In this document: one piece after another, positions 1 to 10,989 of the stretch
How the letters are laid out: each line of letters opens with the position of its first letter
Position numbering within the stretch: position 1 is the first letter of the stretch
Origin: Platycnemis pennipes
Taxonomy: Eukaryota > Arthropoda > Insecta > Odonata > Platycnemididae
Length of the DNA: 64,000 nt
Assembly (NCBI GenBank): GCA_933228895.1
Contig: OW121852.1
Location: forward strand, 132,923,544 to 132,987,543
Direction: 5' to 3'
The notes under the pieces: generated by a model
The model's input: the letters and a program-made list of their open reading frames with translations, nothing else
What the model was told of the DNA's origin: nothing
Databases searched by the model: none
Made by a program: the position numbers and the translations under genes

Positions 1-5
1 GCAAA

Positions 6-2417
6 GTGGAATTTAATAATGAGGAATACTCAAATTTAAAAATATTAGGTTTATGTTGGGATCCTAAGTTGGATTTCTTTTCTTACAACGTGAGGATAGC
101 GTCAAAACCACCCTCAAAAAGAGGCGTTCTTTCAAATTTGGCACAACTATTTGATCCATTAGGATGGATTAGTCCGGTCGTCTTTTGGGCGAAACATTTT
201 ATGCAGGGTCTTTGGAAATTAAATATCGGATGGGACGAAGATTTGCCTTCCGATGTAATTGACTCGTGGAAGCATTTTGTAAACCAATTGCCTTGGTTGG
301 AAAACATAAAATTACCTCGCGGTGCATTAGGTAGTGAAGTAAGCGACACACAACACCGCCAATTATTGGGTTTCTGCGATGCCTCCGAGCGGGGCTATTG
401 CGCAGTGGTGTATTTGCGCTGTGGAGGACTCCATACAAAGGGACGAGTCCATTTAATGATGGCCAAGACAAAAGTCGCGCCTATTAAAACTTTAACAATC
501 CCGAGGCTAGAACTTCTGGGAGCAGTTTTGCTGACGAAACTTATTAAGTTCGTATTCTCTTCTCTCTCGCAAAAAATAAATATTGAGTGTGTTTATGCCT
601 GGACTGACTCCAAAACAGTCCTTTCTTGGATAAATACTCCAACACATTTATTAAAAACCTTTGTGGCGAATAGGGTAGCTCAAATATCAGAAAGTCATGT
701 GGGTATAATGTGGAATCATATATCTGGTAAAGATAACCCTGCTGATTCTGGCAGTCGGGGATTGCTACCCCAACAAATAATTAACGATGATTTATGGTGG
801 AATGCACCTCCCTGGGTATCTAATAGTGCTGATCAATGGGAAATTAGTGCATTAACAGGAGCAAATGATGTAATCCCTGAAATGAAATCTCTGAAATCGA
901 ATGTTGCTGTCGCAGATGAAGACACGCTAGACATTGCACTCCTGGAGCGTTTTTCCTCCTTGTCTAAACTTAAACGAGTTATTGCTTATTGTCTCCGATT
1001 CATTGCATTAGCAAAAAGGTCATCAGACTTATGCAAAGAAAGTAATTTAAGTGTTAAAGAGATCAATAACGCTTTCAAAGTATGCATAAGAGTAACTCAG
1101 TGGTCTTATTTTAAGCAAGATATTGAATATCTGAAAGGGGGACATATCTGTTCCAAAAGGCTTCAGAAATTGTCTCCATTTATCGATTCTGAGGGTTGTC
1201 TCAGAGTGGGTGGAAGGCTAAATAACGCTGATTTAGCCTACAATCGCAAGCACCCATTGCTGTTGCCCAAGGAAGCTTATCTAACCACATTGATCGTGGA
1301 CCATTATCATAAAATGTATTTGCATGTGGGACCCATGACATTGCAATATTTATTAGGATTGAAATATTGGATTTTATCAGCGCGTTCCGTGGTTCGACAG
1401 CGAATTAGAAACTGCGTTACCTGCACTAAATTGAAGGCTTCGTGTAAGGTACCGAAAATGGGTGATTTACCATCCCCACGAGTGGTGGCAACACGTCCGT
1501 TTTTATACACAGGCGTAGATTTCGGTGGACATTTCCTTATAAGGGAATCTTCAAGGAGATCATCCAAATCCTGGAAGGCATATCTGTGTTTGTTCGTATG
1601 CTTACCTACTAAGGCGACCCATTTGGAGCTAGTGTCGAACTTAACAACTGAGGCATTTATTGCCGCTCTAGATCGCTTTATATCTCGACGAGGTTTATGC
1701 ACGGACATATATTCAGATTGTGGATCCAATTTTGTGGGAGCCAATCGATATATAACGGGAATTAATCGTCAATGGCGGGATTTGTTAAGTTCAGGTAACA
1801 TGATGGATTCCCTTTCGCAAAGAAATATTAAGTGGCATTTCAATCCTCCAGCAGCCCCTCACTTTGGGGGACTTTGGGAGGCTAATATGAAATCCGCAAA
1901 GAGTTTGTTGAAAAGAATTATTGGGAATAGAATTCTAACCTTTGAGGAGCTATCCACAGTTTTCGCTAAAATCGAAGCGGTTTTAAATTCAAGGCCACTC
2001 ACGCCAATGTCGCACGACCCCTCTGAATATGAAGCTTTGACCCCGGGACATTTTTTAATTGGTGCTCCCTTGGTAGGCTTGCCGGAACCGCCCCTACTTG
2101 ATTTGAGTTCAAATAGACTTTCAAGGTGGCAGTTGGTGAAGCAAATAACGCAACACTTTTGGAATAGATGGTCCACCGAATATTTGAACACGCTTCAAGT
2201 GAGAAATAAATGGGCGAAAGAAGAAGAAAATTTAGCAGTAGATGACCTTGTGGTATTGAAGGAGAAACATATGTTTCCTTTGCAATGGCCTTTGGCTAGA
2301 GTGGAAGAGGTCCACCCCGGCCCAGATAACAGAGTTCGGGTAGTAACACTACGGACAAAGGATGGGGTGTTCAAACGTCCCGTAGCAAAGGTTATGAAAC
2401 TGCCAGTAGGAAATTAG
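6..2417 (+). CDS. BEL/Pao retrotransposon pol, C-terminal 803 residues (5' end outside window)
   Basis: This long open frame is the back half of a BEL/Pao polyprotein. Residues 1-110 match the Pao-specific region that follows reverse transcriptase. An RNase H follows, with D125 (FCDAS), E169 (RLELLGA), D201 (TDSKTVL) and D247 (NPADSGSRG). Next comes an integrase zinc-binding region (H435/H440 and C470-x2-C473) and a DDE integrase core with D505 (GVDF), D571 (SDCGSNF) and E625 (GGLWEANMKSAK). The last 100 residues are the DUF5641-type tail typical of BEL/Pao integrases. Gag, protease and most of the reverse transcriptase must lie upstream of base 1. The listed start is only the first ATG in the frame; the true frame enters from outside. 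There is no internal stop or frameshift, so the copy looks young. Family assignment is secure. Confidence 0.93.
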   Translation: MEFNNEEYSNLKILGLCWDPKLDFFSYNVRIASKPPSKRGVLSNLAQLFDPLGWISPVVFWAKHFMQGLWKLNIGWDEDLPSDVIDSWKHFVNQLPWLENIKLPRGALGSEVSDTQHRQLLGFCDASERGYCAVVYLRCGGLHTKGRVHLMMAKTKVAPIKTLTIPRLELLGAVLLTKLIKFVFSSLSQKINIECVYAWTDSKTVLSWINTPTHLLKTFVANRVAQISESHVGIMWNHISGKDNPADSGSRGLLPQQIINDDLWWNAPPWVSNSADQWEISALTGANDVIPEMKSLKSNVAVADEDTLDIALLERFSSLSKLKRVIAYCLRFIALAKRSSDLCKESNLSVKEINNAFKVCIRVTQWSYFKQDIEYLKGGHICSKRLQKLSPFIDSEGCLRVGGRLNNADLAYNRKHPLLLPKEAYLTTLIVDHYHKMYLHVGPMTLQYLLGLKYWILSARSVVRQRIRNCVTCTKLKASCKVPKMGDLPSPRVVATRPFLYTGVDFGGHFLIRESSRRSSKSWKAYLCLFVCLPTKATHLELVSNLTTEAFIAALDRFISRRGLCTDIYSDCGSNFVGANRYITGINRQWRDLLSSGNMMDSLSQRNIKWHFNPPAAPHFGGLWEANMKSAKSLLKRIIGNRILTFEELSTVFAKIEAVLNSRPLTPMSHDPSEYEALTPGHFLIGAPLVGLPEPPLLDLSSNRLSRWQLVKQITQHFWNRWSTEYLNTLQVRNKWAKEEENLAVDDLVVLKEKHMFPLQWPLARVEEVHPGPDNRVRVVTLRTKDGVFKRPVAKVMKLPVGN

Positions 2418-3233
2418 TGGGAATTAATTTCCTAGTATAGTTATATTTTTTTTTCTCTCAACAATGTATTTAATTTAGCTGGAGGAGATCAGGTTACTCC
2501 TAAAGCATAAAGCGTTAGATTTAATTCTTTGATTTAGTGTATTTGGTCTTTGGTGCTCCCACATACCTTTCCGAGGGCTTCCTTCCCAAACAAGTCTCTG
2601 GTGAATGCCCCCTCCAGAGTGAAAAAAGAACCTTTCTTTCCTTCACCCTAACAAAGACCAAATATTTAATGTATGATGCAATTGATCCAACCATGAGATT
2701 GGTATTTTTTTGTTGTTGTTAGTAGTTACTTAATCTTTTAAAAATTTGATGCTCAAATTTTGGGGGGGAGTATGTTTCGTAATGTATGAGAGAGAGGTCG
2801 CCAGGTGTCGTGGCCTACGACAACAAAAGAAAAACGCCCTCGATTCGATGGATCGTTTTTCGATTCGGATTGTAGAGGCCAGGAGGTCCGGAGAGACGAG
2901 TTGACAATGTGAGTTCATGACGAGCGGATTGGACGGCCGAAACAAGGACAGGAGGACGAGAGCAGAACTATTGCTGTGGCCTACGAGAAGGTAGGAGCGA
3001 TACTGGGGCGTTCTCTCTCTATCAAAATACAGTCCACTTTCATTTTGGGGGCAATAATTAATTGCTGCGTAAAGGCAATATATTGCCTAGACAGAAAAGA
3101 CTTATTTGAACCAAGTAACTTCGAAAGCCCAAACCACAATAAAACCCGAGATTCCTGATCCCTATGGCAATTTCTAGAATTATCTAGAGTGCTACTTATA
3201 TGTTATTCCCTATTACGGTCCAATTAGGATGGA
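2418..3233 (+). repeat. BEL/Pao 3' untranslated region and probable 3' LTR
   Basis: After the pol stop there are about 350 non-coding bases, then a G-rich polypurine tract at 2761-2770 (a run of seven G then AG). TGTTTCG begins at 2773, which is where a 3' LTR is expected. A polyadenylation-type AATAAA lies near 3137. The LTR end cannot be fixed without the 5' LTR, which is outside the window; about 3170 (ending GGCA) is a guess. The region codes for nothing. Confidence 0.5.
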
Positions 3234-3245
3234 ACGTGTGGCGCG

Positions 3246-3580
3246 GGGATCGGGTTGGTGTGGTGGTTAGAGTACTGGCCTCCCATCCCGAGGGCCCGGG
3301 TTCGATTCCCGGCAGTGGCGGATTTTTCAGTGTGAAACCGGTCTCCACTTGCGTGCCTAGTGGAGACATTTCAAGTTCAGTACACCTTCCGTCGGATGGG
3401 ACGTTAAGCCGTGGTCCCCTTGGCGCCTTTCCTTAAGAGTAGGCTAATGCCGACGCCGGGTTTCCCTCCACTATTCCTTGTTTACCCGAAATATTGCAAC
3501 CATCACCCAATTACCCGCCTATCCTTAATGGCGCAAATGACATCAGCTGTCGGCCGCCTCCTCCCCTGAATAACCAAGAA
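3246..3580 (+). mobile_element. SINE-1, tRNA-derived, copy 1
   Basis: The first 75 bases are a tRNA-like head with a box A-like TGGTGGTTAGAGTACTGG and a perfect box B (GGTTCGATTCC). A body of about 260 bases follows, ending CCTGAATAACCAAGAA. The body is shared with the copy at 9078. Flanking 12-mers ACGTGTGGCGCG (3234-3245) and ACGAGTGACGCG (3581-3592) differ at two positions and fit an aged target-site duplication. Head, body and short repetitive tail are the layout of a LINE-mobilised SINE. Confidence 0.85.
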
Positions 3581-3592
3581 ACGAGTGACGCG

Positions 3593-3924
3593 TAAAAGTG
3601 CTTCAAAGAAGCCTTCATCTCCTTAAGGATGGCTCTCACCAAGCGAGATAAGCAACTCACGGAAAGATGTTATCGCTGTCGTGATGGACGGCCCTTGGCA
3701 ATCTTCCTTGAGAGTCTGAAGGCGTATGAAATTCACACGCCACGGTAGAAGAGACATTTGTCTTTCCGGTGTCTCCTGTGGTTATGAGGAAGATCTAGCG
3801 CTCAGGAAATCACTCCTTTGCTTTAATTGGATGCGTCAAAAGGGGAGTTATCTGATTCCGAACCCGGAATCTCCTGTTATAAATCTGCAGCGCTCTCTGC
3901 TGTGATTCCACGCCATGTCTTACT
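3593..3924. other. Unannotated spacer
   Basis: This is unique-looking sequence between SINE-1 and a LINE-A fragment. No convincing coding frame or repeat was recognised. Confidence 0.5.
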
Positions 3925-4910
3925 GTCATCATCTTCGGTCAACAATCCTTACTCGTAGCCCTCCACTCGATCCTCCTAAACCTCTTCATATTAACGTAAC
4001 TCCACTCTTTCATATTCTTCACACCCTGTTCCATGCATCTCATATTCCATTCTTCCCGTTCACTTTCCCCTCGACGATAGTCCTCATCAGGCCATCATGT
4101 CTCAAGATGTGCCCGATTAAGTTGTCCTTTCTTTTTAGAGTTGTCAGCAGACTTCTCTTTTCTCCCACTCTTCTTAGAACTTCTTCATTTGTCACTCGGT
4201 GTATCCATTTTATCTTCATCATTCTTCGATAGCACCATATTACGAATGCTTCCACCCTTTTCTTCTCCGCTGCTGTCATCGTCCATGCCTCACTGCCGTA
4301 AAGAAACATGCTCCAGATTTATGTTCCTTTGAAATATTTCCTTGATTGTACGCTTGTATTTCCAACTGTAAGTAGATACTTCTTTTGATAGAATGCCCTC
4401 TTTGCCTGGGCTATTCTACTCACTATTCCTTCCTTTCTTCGTCCATCGTTGGTTACTCGGCTTCCTAGGTAACAGAACTATTTCACTTCTTCAAGTTTTT
4501 GTTTTCCTGGTTTGACATTGGTCTTGGCCCCTTTTTTCTTGCTGCACACCAATATCATAGTCTTCTCCTTATTTATCTTCAGCTGATATCTGGCCATTGC
4601 CCTTCCCATGGTTACTAGAATCTTTTCCAGATCCCTCTCTGTCTCTGTACCGAGTGCTATGTCATCAGTGAATCGCAGCATGCTTATTCACTGCTATTTC
4701 GTTTTTGTACAGACTGTGTATAGTTCTCTGGTCATTGCAGGACACTCCAATTCCTTTCAGAATTGCAAGCATTGAATCTCAATCCACGTTGTCAAAATCC
4801 TTCTCTAAATCCACAAATGCAACGTCGGCGAACATAAATATTATGATTCCAAAATTCTATGTTTTAAATAACTTAAAATCTCGCTCCTTTCAATAGCTTT
4901 CCGTGATCGT
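3925..4910 (-). mobile_element. LINE-A fragment (reverse transcriptase and C-terminal region)
   Basis: Read on the minus strand, 4681-4478 encodes a degenerate reverse transcriptase catalytic block (RFTDDIAL, where families of this type have RFADD). This is followed by the usual 'MARYQLKINKEKT' region. Bases 4309-4040 encode the conserved C-terminal stretch YGSEAWTM...WCYRRM...VTNEEVLRR...LIGHILRHDGL. Sequence up to about 4835 matches the residues upstream of the RT core. The 3' end is the CATCATC-rich edge at 3925. Stops and frameshifts break it. The clade is uncertain; these proteins are annotated in many animals as endonuclease-reverse transcriptases. Confidence 0.85.
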
Positions 4911-4961
4911 CTCTTAGACGGAAGCCCGATTGTTAATTCGTAACTCTTACTCTTCTTGCAG

Positions 4962-5073
4962 CATCCTGTACGCGGATATCGTGAACTTCACGCCTCTCTC
5001 CGAGCAGCTGAGTGCATCCGACCTCGTCAAGACTCTCAACGAGCTCTTCGGGAGGTTCGACCAAATCGCGCAG
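4962..5073 (+). CDS. Ac76E-like: Adenylyl cyclase exon, N-terminal part of C1a catalytic domain
   Basis: This exon has one leading base completing the previous codon, then 37 codons reading [10 protein letters not shown]...[12 protein letters not shown]. It is the start of the class III cyclase C1 domain, which makes cAMP from ATP as part of a membrane protein with two catalytic halves. The aspartate in YADIVNF is the first of the two metal-binding aspartates. The acceptor is a pyrimidine-rich tract ending TTGCAG (AG at 4960-4961). The donor is CAG|GTAAGC at 5074. The exon ends in phase 0. G/C-rich third positions stand out from the AT-rich surroundings, so it is under selection. The wording NFTPLSEQ and the following [17 protein letters not shown] point to the AC2/4/7 (Ac76E) group rather than rutabaga. 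The paralogue call is from memory of the families. Confidence 0.93.
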
Positions 5074-5219
5074 GTAAGCACAACGAGGCTCTGCCCTTGA
5101 AAAGGGGGGGGGTGGTGAACAGGACACCCGCGGTCCAGTCACCTGTCGGGGGTTTGCGGGTGTTGGCTGTAATCCATGCTACTGCACAATGGAGGGAATA
5201 CTACGGCCGAGTCGACTGA

Positions 5220-8200
5220 AATGGATAATATGTATTATTCCCGAGCTCACGTATGTTCATCTCCCTTCAAAAATGAAATTTATGTCCAAACTATAAAGAC
5301 ATTCACGATTTTACAAAATTGAGCGGAGGAAACATTTACCCAAAATTCTCTAGAATATGAGAATGGGGAACTTTTGCACGACTCTGGGATTGTTTCTCTC
5401 ATTTTTTGAAATATTTTATTTTGTGCCTTTTTCTGGAAATGTAAGATTTTCGAAGCCAAATCACGGGCACAATCACGTACAACTGACCAGTTTTATGTAT
5501 TTAGTAATCATTATTTGTATTTATTCCAGTCAGAACGCCCCGGGAACGTATAGCATTAGCCTTTCAGTTCTTAAGGAGGTTGATCCGAAAAGTGAAAGTC
5601 ATGTCATTTTTTTATATTTTCAGCACTTATAGAACTAAAGTTCCTCTGTATAATGAAGTAAAGATAAATACAGCAACCCATACTCCTTTTTGCACAAATT
5701 GCATTTGAAATTACATACGATTAACGGCGAGAATGGCCATCACATGGGAATATAACGTTTAAAAATACCATAGTGTCATGTCATTTTTGCAAAAAACTGA
5801 TATTTTATGCGTAATTTCACAAGAAATAAAATGACACGAAAAGAAAGGCATCAACCCACCGTATTTTTCGCTAAATCCACCAATCTCTGCGCTTAGAGCA
5901 GACGAAATGCGTTAGTTGTCTACAACTGGCGCTGCGGTCGCTCTAGCCAAAATATATGGCGTATGAATAATATCATTACTAATGAGATATTAAAGCATAT
6001 TTCAGAAAAATATTATAACATAACTTTTGATAGTAATATTCTGGTGTTATACATCAGTAAATTCATTGAGTACATGAATTTATTTCTTTAAAGTAACTGC
6101 TGAATTGACTCCGTCGTCGAGCTGATTAAAATTATCATAAAAAAGAAATTCCTCGACTTTACATCGTATTTCTTGTGATACTTATGACTTTCAATAGCTT
6201 AGGTAACTTTCTTTGTGAAGTAAGGATCACTTAGCAGGCATATACTCGTACTTAAATTAATAAGATTCATCAGGCAACTTGACTCAAGCAGTCGCGATCC
6301 AACCTCCTTAAAAGAAGAAAAATTTATTGTAGCATCAATAGGAGTATTCTGACTTATTCATTTGCCATTAGTGAATTATCGGTTAATTGTCGGTACTGCG
6401 AGGAGAGTAAAGCACCCTCTTAGCAGTCTTTCTCTTGCTAAGGCACTATCTTGAATATGGTACAACACTAGTTTAAGAATTGTCCTCAACTTTGATTGTA
6501 GATGGCGTTGCAGAATAGAGACCGAACTATCATGATTTTATATTTTTTCCCAAACCAGTGAATGTTTTATTTCTATACGATACTTGGGATAATTGCATGC
6601 GTACGGTCTCATTAATTCAGATATTAATTAACGAATTGGCTATGCCTGTGTGTTTGTTTTATTACGTGATCGGACTCATACTCCTCTGGGTAGGAAAATT
6701 GCAGTATTCTAATATATAATTTAATGAATTCACCGGTATGCTATTCAAGGCTGATAGGCACCGTCAGATATGTCATTACAGTATAGTATAACAGCGGAAT
6801 TTTCACCGGGAAAAAATCATTTACCTTGGCAAAGGAGATATTATAATTTTTTCTGTGGTAATTCTATCGTCGTTCTGCGTATCTGTGTATTACTCCGTTT
6901 AAGGATTCGCGGCTATGGTGCAATCTTTTGAACAGAATTATATACCTTAGAATTAATTCATTCGGCGCAGTAGTAAGATAAATGAACAAATAAATACGTC
7001 AGTATCTGATTTTGTTTCTTGATCTAACCAATGGCTTCTGACTTGACGTTGTGGAATTTTCCATTACTGAAAGAATTAGTTAATTCCACTATTGCATTCT
7101 TCCCGTTATTTCTTGATACTTACTCTGAAGTTTAAATGCTACTCAATGGAGTATATTACGGAGATTGGACATCAATTCAAATAGAGTAATATGTTCCCCG
7201 ATATTCTACTTTCTAACTTTTCCGGGAGAAGTTATGTAAGTATTTATTCTGATGATCTATTTTGCTTGAACGAGACATTCTGGGAAATGGAACATTATAG
7301 CTGAAAACTTCAGCCACTAGCTCAATAAATCTTCTACAACAATAACTAATTTATTGTGTACTTAATCAGTTAAGTGCAAAAAGCGTATAATTATCTTTTA
7401 AGAAGATTTATAGGAATTCAATTCTACAATAAGTGCTCTTAATATTAGTTTCGCTTACTTGATAATATTTCGTCAAAGTGAATTTAACAACCGAGCTCTC
7501 CAGTAGCTAAGAATTATTAGGCAATGGGGTCGTTTATCATATTTTTTTATGCCGAATATGATAGAGTTTGTAAAATAAAAAGACCCGTATTTTTCCGTTT
7601 ATTGATCCGTCAATTATTTCTCGAGTTATAAGCAGTGAAAAACTGATGTTTTTAACCCTTTCGGAAAAGTGGTGCTGGTGCAACATCTGACGTATATCGA
7701 CTTCGTCCAATCACAACTGAGCCGGCGAAACTACTTCGATTTATCGCAATGGGGGACGCACAGCTGTCTCTGTCAATGGGAGCGACTGCGACAGGATCTG
7801 TGCGAGCAGTCCTTCCGAGAACCCCCCTCCACTCCCTTCCCCTAAAAGCAGTGAAGGACGGGAAGAAAATGACGTGGATGTTATCACAGAAGCATTTTCG
7901 GTGGGCGTCACCTCTTGCTTATTTTAATTTTTGATTTATGAGTGAATGGTTGTGGTTAGAAGATTAATTCTGTCCTAAAATTCATTTTTCGTTTCCATCT
8001 GTCGATTTCGTGCACAAAACTGCGATTTCGATTCCAAGTAAACAACTCCATTATGCGGTCTTATATCGAGAAATTAGCACAGAGAGAAAAAAGTCTCCCA
8101 CTACAGTTTGTAAGAGTCAATTCCATCAATGCTTGGCGTCGAGCCTGGGAAATGAAACTAAATATAAAAATACACGATAGTCTCAGCGGAAACGATTCAT

Positions 8201-8850
8201 CATCAGTGAACGAACCACAAACTGTTTATATTTCTCAAAGTTTTCACTTTTAAGATGATATTCAGGCGTAACTAAAGAAGGCTAAACTAAAGAATGCCAA
8301 CGTAGAGATCACTGTGGAGGAGGCTGCCTGGGTAATACGATGTATTGGATAAAGGGGAACGTTGGGCAGGCAACATGTAGGTGGTCATATTCAGTGTCGC
8401 AATTGTAATTGAAAGGAATACACTCTGGCAGAAAATTAAAACAGCCTCAAAATCATGATATTGCAAGAATAGACCTAAGTGTGGCAAGTGAAGTAAATAT
8501 CTGGGCATCACCCCATCTTATAATCTATTATGAGAGAGGCAATCGTATTCGATTTTTTTCTGTGAAACGCCGCTAAAGGGACGACTAGCATGTATAAAAT
8601 ATACTGTGAGAGAGTGTTCAAATGGAAAAGTAAAGGAAATGTGCTACGTTACACTTGAAAGATCTCGCCTGGAAAATACATAAAGTATTCGGGAGCCTAT
8701 GAATAAAGGTTGAATTCTGGATCTAAGAATATAGCAATGGAAGTAGCCCGGATTTAAAAAAATACTTCTTTAAACGTATAGGAAGTGTCACTCTGAAATT
8801 AGAAGAGCTTTCAATCCTTTCATGCGTAACCTTGTGGAAATCCATTATGA
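5220..8850. other. AT-rich intronic sequence, no gene seen
   Basis: About 3.6 kb with only short frames of no recognisable content. No tRNA-like, LTR, LINE or inverted-repeat structure was found. It may hold eroded repeats that only a library search would reveal. Confidence 0.5.
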
Positions 8851-8852
8851 AT

Positions 8853-8990
8853 AATGACAAAAGAAAACCGAAAGGTACCTGATGATGACGCCGTGACGCG
8901 TTGAAACTAGTCGTACAAAATAAAAAAAACGCTGTGGATTAAAACATAGTTTTCTTGTGTCATTATTTAAAAGATTTTATTGTGGAACCC
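8853..8990 (+). other. Hammerhead-like module 1
   Basis: Reading 5' to 3': outer helix GGTAC (8874-8878), core CTGATGAT (8879-8886), helix GACGC/GCGTT (8887-8891 with 8898-8902), GAAAC (8903-8907), two loop bases TA, GTC (8910-8912), and the outer-helix partner GTAC (8913-8916). This is the arrangement of a type I hammerhead with a two-base-pair helix III, plus one extra U after the first core block. A 16-base inverted repeat with one mismatch flanks it (8853-8868 and 8951-8966). A TTGTGGAA box lies near 8980. Activity is not shown by sequence. Confidence 0.45.
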
Positions 8991-9077
8991 TATAATTTAG
9001 AAGGTTGCTCAGAAGATTAAAGTCACTTACGAAATTCAAATCATCGCTCGAATTCAAATCTGATACCGATACTGCAG

Positions 9078-9413
9078 GGGGATCGGGGTGGTGGCTAGAG
9101 TACTGGCCTCTCATCCCGAGGGCCCGGGTTCGATTTCCGGCAGTGGCTGATTTTTCAGTGGAAAACCTGTCCCCACTTGAGTTCCTAATGGAGGGTATAT
9201 CAAGTTCAGTACTCCGTCCGTCGGATGGGACGTTAAGCCGTGGTCCCCTTGGCGTCTTTTGTTAAGAGTAGTCTAATGCCGAATGCCGGGTTTCTCTCCA
9301 CCCTCCTCCGTTCCCTGAAAACTCCTACCACTACCCAATTATCCACTTATCCTAAATGGCGCAAATGACCTCAGCTGTCGGTCGCCTCCCCTGAATAACC
9401 AACCAACCAACCT
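9078..9413 (+). mobile_element. SINE-1, tRNA-derived, copy 2
   Basis: This copy has the same head and body as copy 1. The tRNA-like head has a slightly changed box B (GGTTCGATTTCC). The body again contains the GTCGGATGGGACGTTAAGCC segment. The tail is a clean AACC repeat at 9397-9412. A perfect 10-bp target duplication, GATACTGCAG, flanks it at 9068-9077 and 9414-9423. The precise ends define the element at about 336 bp. Confidence 0.92.
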
Positions 9414-9728
9414 GATACTGCAGACATATTTCCACCACGACACTACCTTACGTTTGGGACCGAGGGATACAAGATTATGCTTTTCTTACGCATGCACGGC
9501 TAAAACGCAAACGGAAAATAATTATTTCAAGAATACTACAAACCTTACTTTATTATTAATTAGCCAAGTATTTTTTATTTTGGATAAGAGTCAATTCCAC
9601 GGCTGGTGACCTGCTATCGTACGCCTATGAGACGGTGGTAGTGTAATGTAGATGCGCCCCTTTAACTTACTTAACTTAATAAATCCCTCGCCTCTTTAAC
9701 GCACGTCACCCTGTTTGACGCCATTATC

Positions 9729-10203
9729 TATCTACATATACATAATACCCTGCAAGCTACCTCAAAGGTGTGTGGCAGGGGGTGAATTCTCACCAAATAT
9801 TCACTACATATATTGCATTTGAAAGGATTAGTATTAATATATTAGCCTAGATTGCAATATTTAAAAAGATAAAAATAGCAAACTACGCATTCAAAAACGT
9901 GCTGTTAGTTGGATTAGCTTCAAATCCTTATAACAACATGCAGCTACCAATGCTATCCATTGCTACACTCGTATTGGATATATTTACCGTTATTCGTATC
10001 CCTAATTGTACGAGAAAAAAGGACACTTTGAATCTGTCAGTTCGGCAATCACTTTCTCTAATTTTGTGATTATGGTCCAGTCTACCATAGTACGTTGGGG
10101 TTCGCAAAATATTTTTAACGTCATCACTGAAAAAATTATCTTGGAATTATTTAGGAGATTAAGTCTAAAGTTCAATGATCTGACAATGATTCCCATTATT
10201 AAG
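9729..10203 (-). mobile_element. LINE-B, 5'-truncated copy
   Basis: Read on the minus strand, this is the last part of the LINE-B reverse transcriptase (…RTPTYYGRLDHN.KIREIDCRTD…) followed by the 3' untranslated region. The element end is GTGTGTGGCAGGGGG-type sequence and a (TAGATG)-like tail, seen here as CATAATACCCTGC at 9740. The frame is broken. Confidence 0.85.
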
Positions 10204-10616
10204 AGCTCTTTGAGAGGAAAATGACGAAAGTAGTGATTCGATTGTTGCCTAGTCGACAAAGTGAGCGTCATTGCTGTCGTAAGCAATTCCATTGGTGCAA
10301 TCACAGTTCCTTATATTGATGGACAGCCTTCCTATCATCCGATCAAAAGACACTTGCAGCGATTTCCTGAATGGCACCCATCTCTGGTCTCGTCTGTTTG
10401 AATGGAATGCGGAGTCTGACTCACACCTACATCGAATCTGCGGTCAACCTCATAACACTAACACCTCTGGTGGTGATTCGACGGATTACTTCCCAATTTA
10501 TTGCTCATTGACAATCTCTGGATTGTGTTAAATGCTCTTTTAAACAAAATTACGAAATTAAACTGAGATTTTTTCTGACCCAGCAACATTTTAAATTTAT
10601 TATGAAATCCATAGAT

Positions 10617-10740
10617 CATCATCGTCAGTCTAGAATCCTAAGATTGGTTTGACGCTGCATTCCTCTGGATTTTCCTTTCGGCTAATCTCTCCATACTTTG
10701 TGTGAGTCTCCTCTTTCATATCCATTGTCCTTTCTGTAAT
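10617..10740 (-). mobile_element. LINE-A-related 3' end fragment
   Basis: An ATCATCATC edge followed by CCTAAGATTGGTTTGACGC matches the 3' ends of LINE-A copies at 18987, 55889 and 63343. Only about 120 bases remain. It abuts a LINE-B tail of opposite orientation. Confidence 0.7.
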
Positions 10741-10743
10741 TAT

Positions 10744-10967
10744 CTAGATACGAATAACGGTAAATATGTCCAATGGGAAAGTAGCAATGGATAGCATTGG
10801 TAGCTGCATGTTGGTATGAGTACTTAAAGCTAACCCTGCTAACAGAATGTTTTTGCATGTTTGCTTTGCAATTTCTATCTTTTTTAAATTGTGAAGTTCT
10901 GACTACTATATTAATACTATTCCTTTTTTATGCATGATATGTAGTGCATGTTTGGTGAGAAATCATG
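10744..10967 (+). mobile_element. LINE-B 3' untranslated fragment
   Basis: The fragment begins in the last codons (ATACGAATAACGGTAAATAT) and runs through the conserved 3' untranslated region to TGTTTGGTGAGAAATCA. The final CCCCCTGCCACACACC and tail are missing. Confidence 0.8.
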
Positions 10968-10989
10968 AATACACTATTGTTATTATCAT

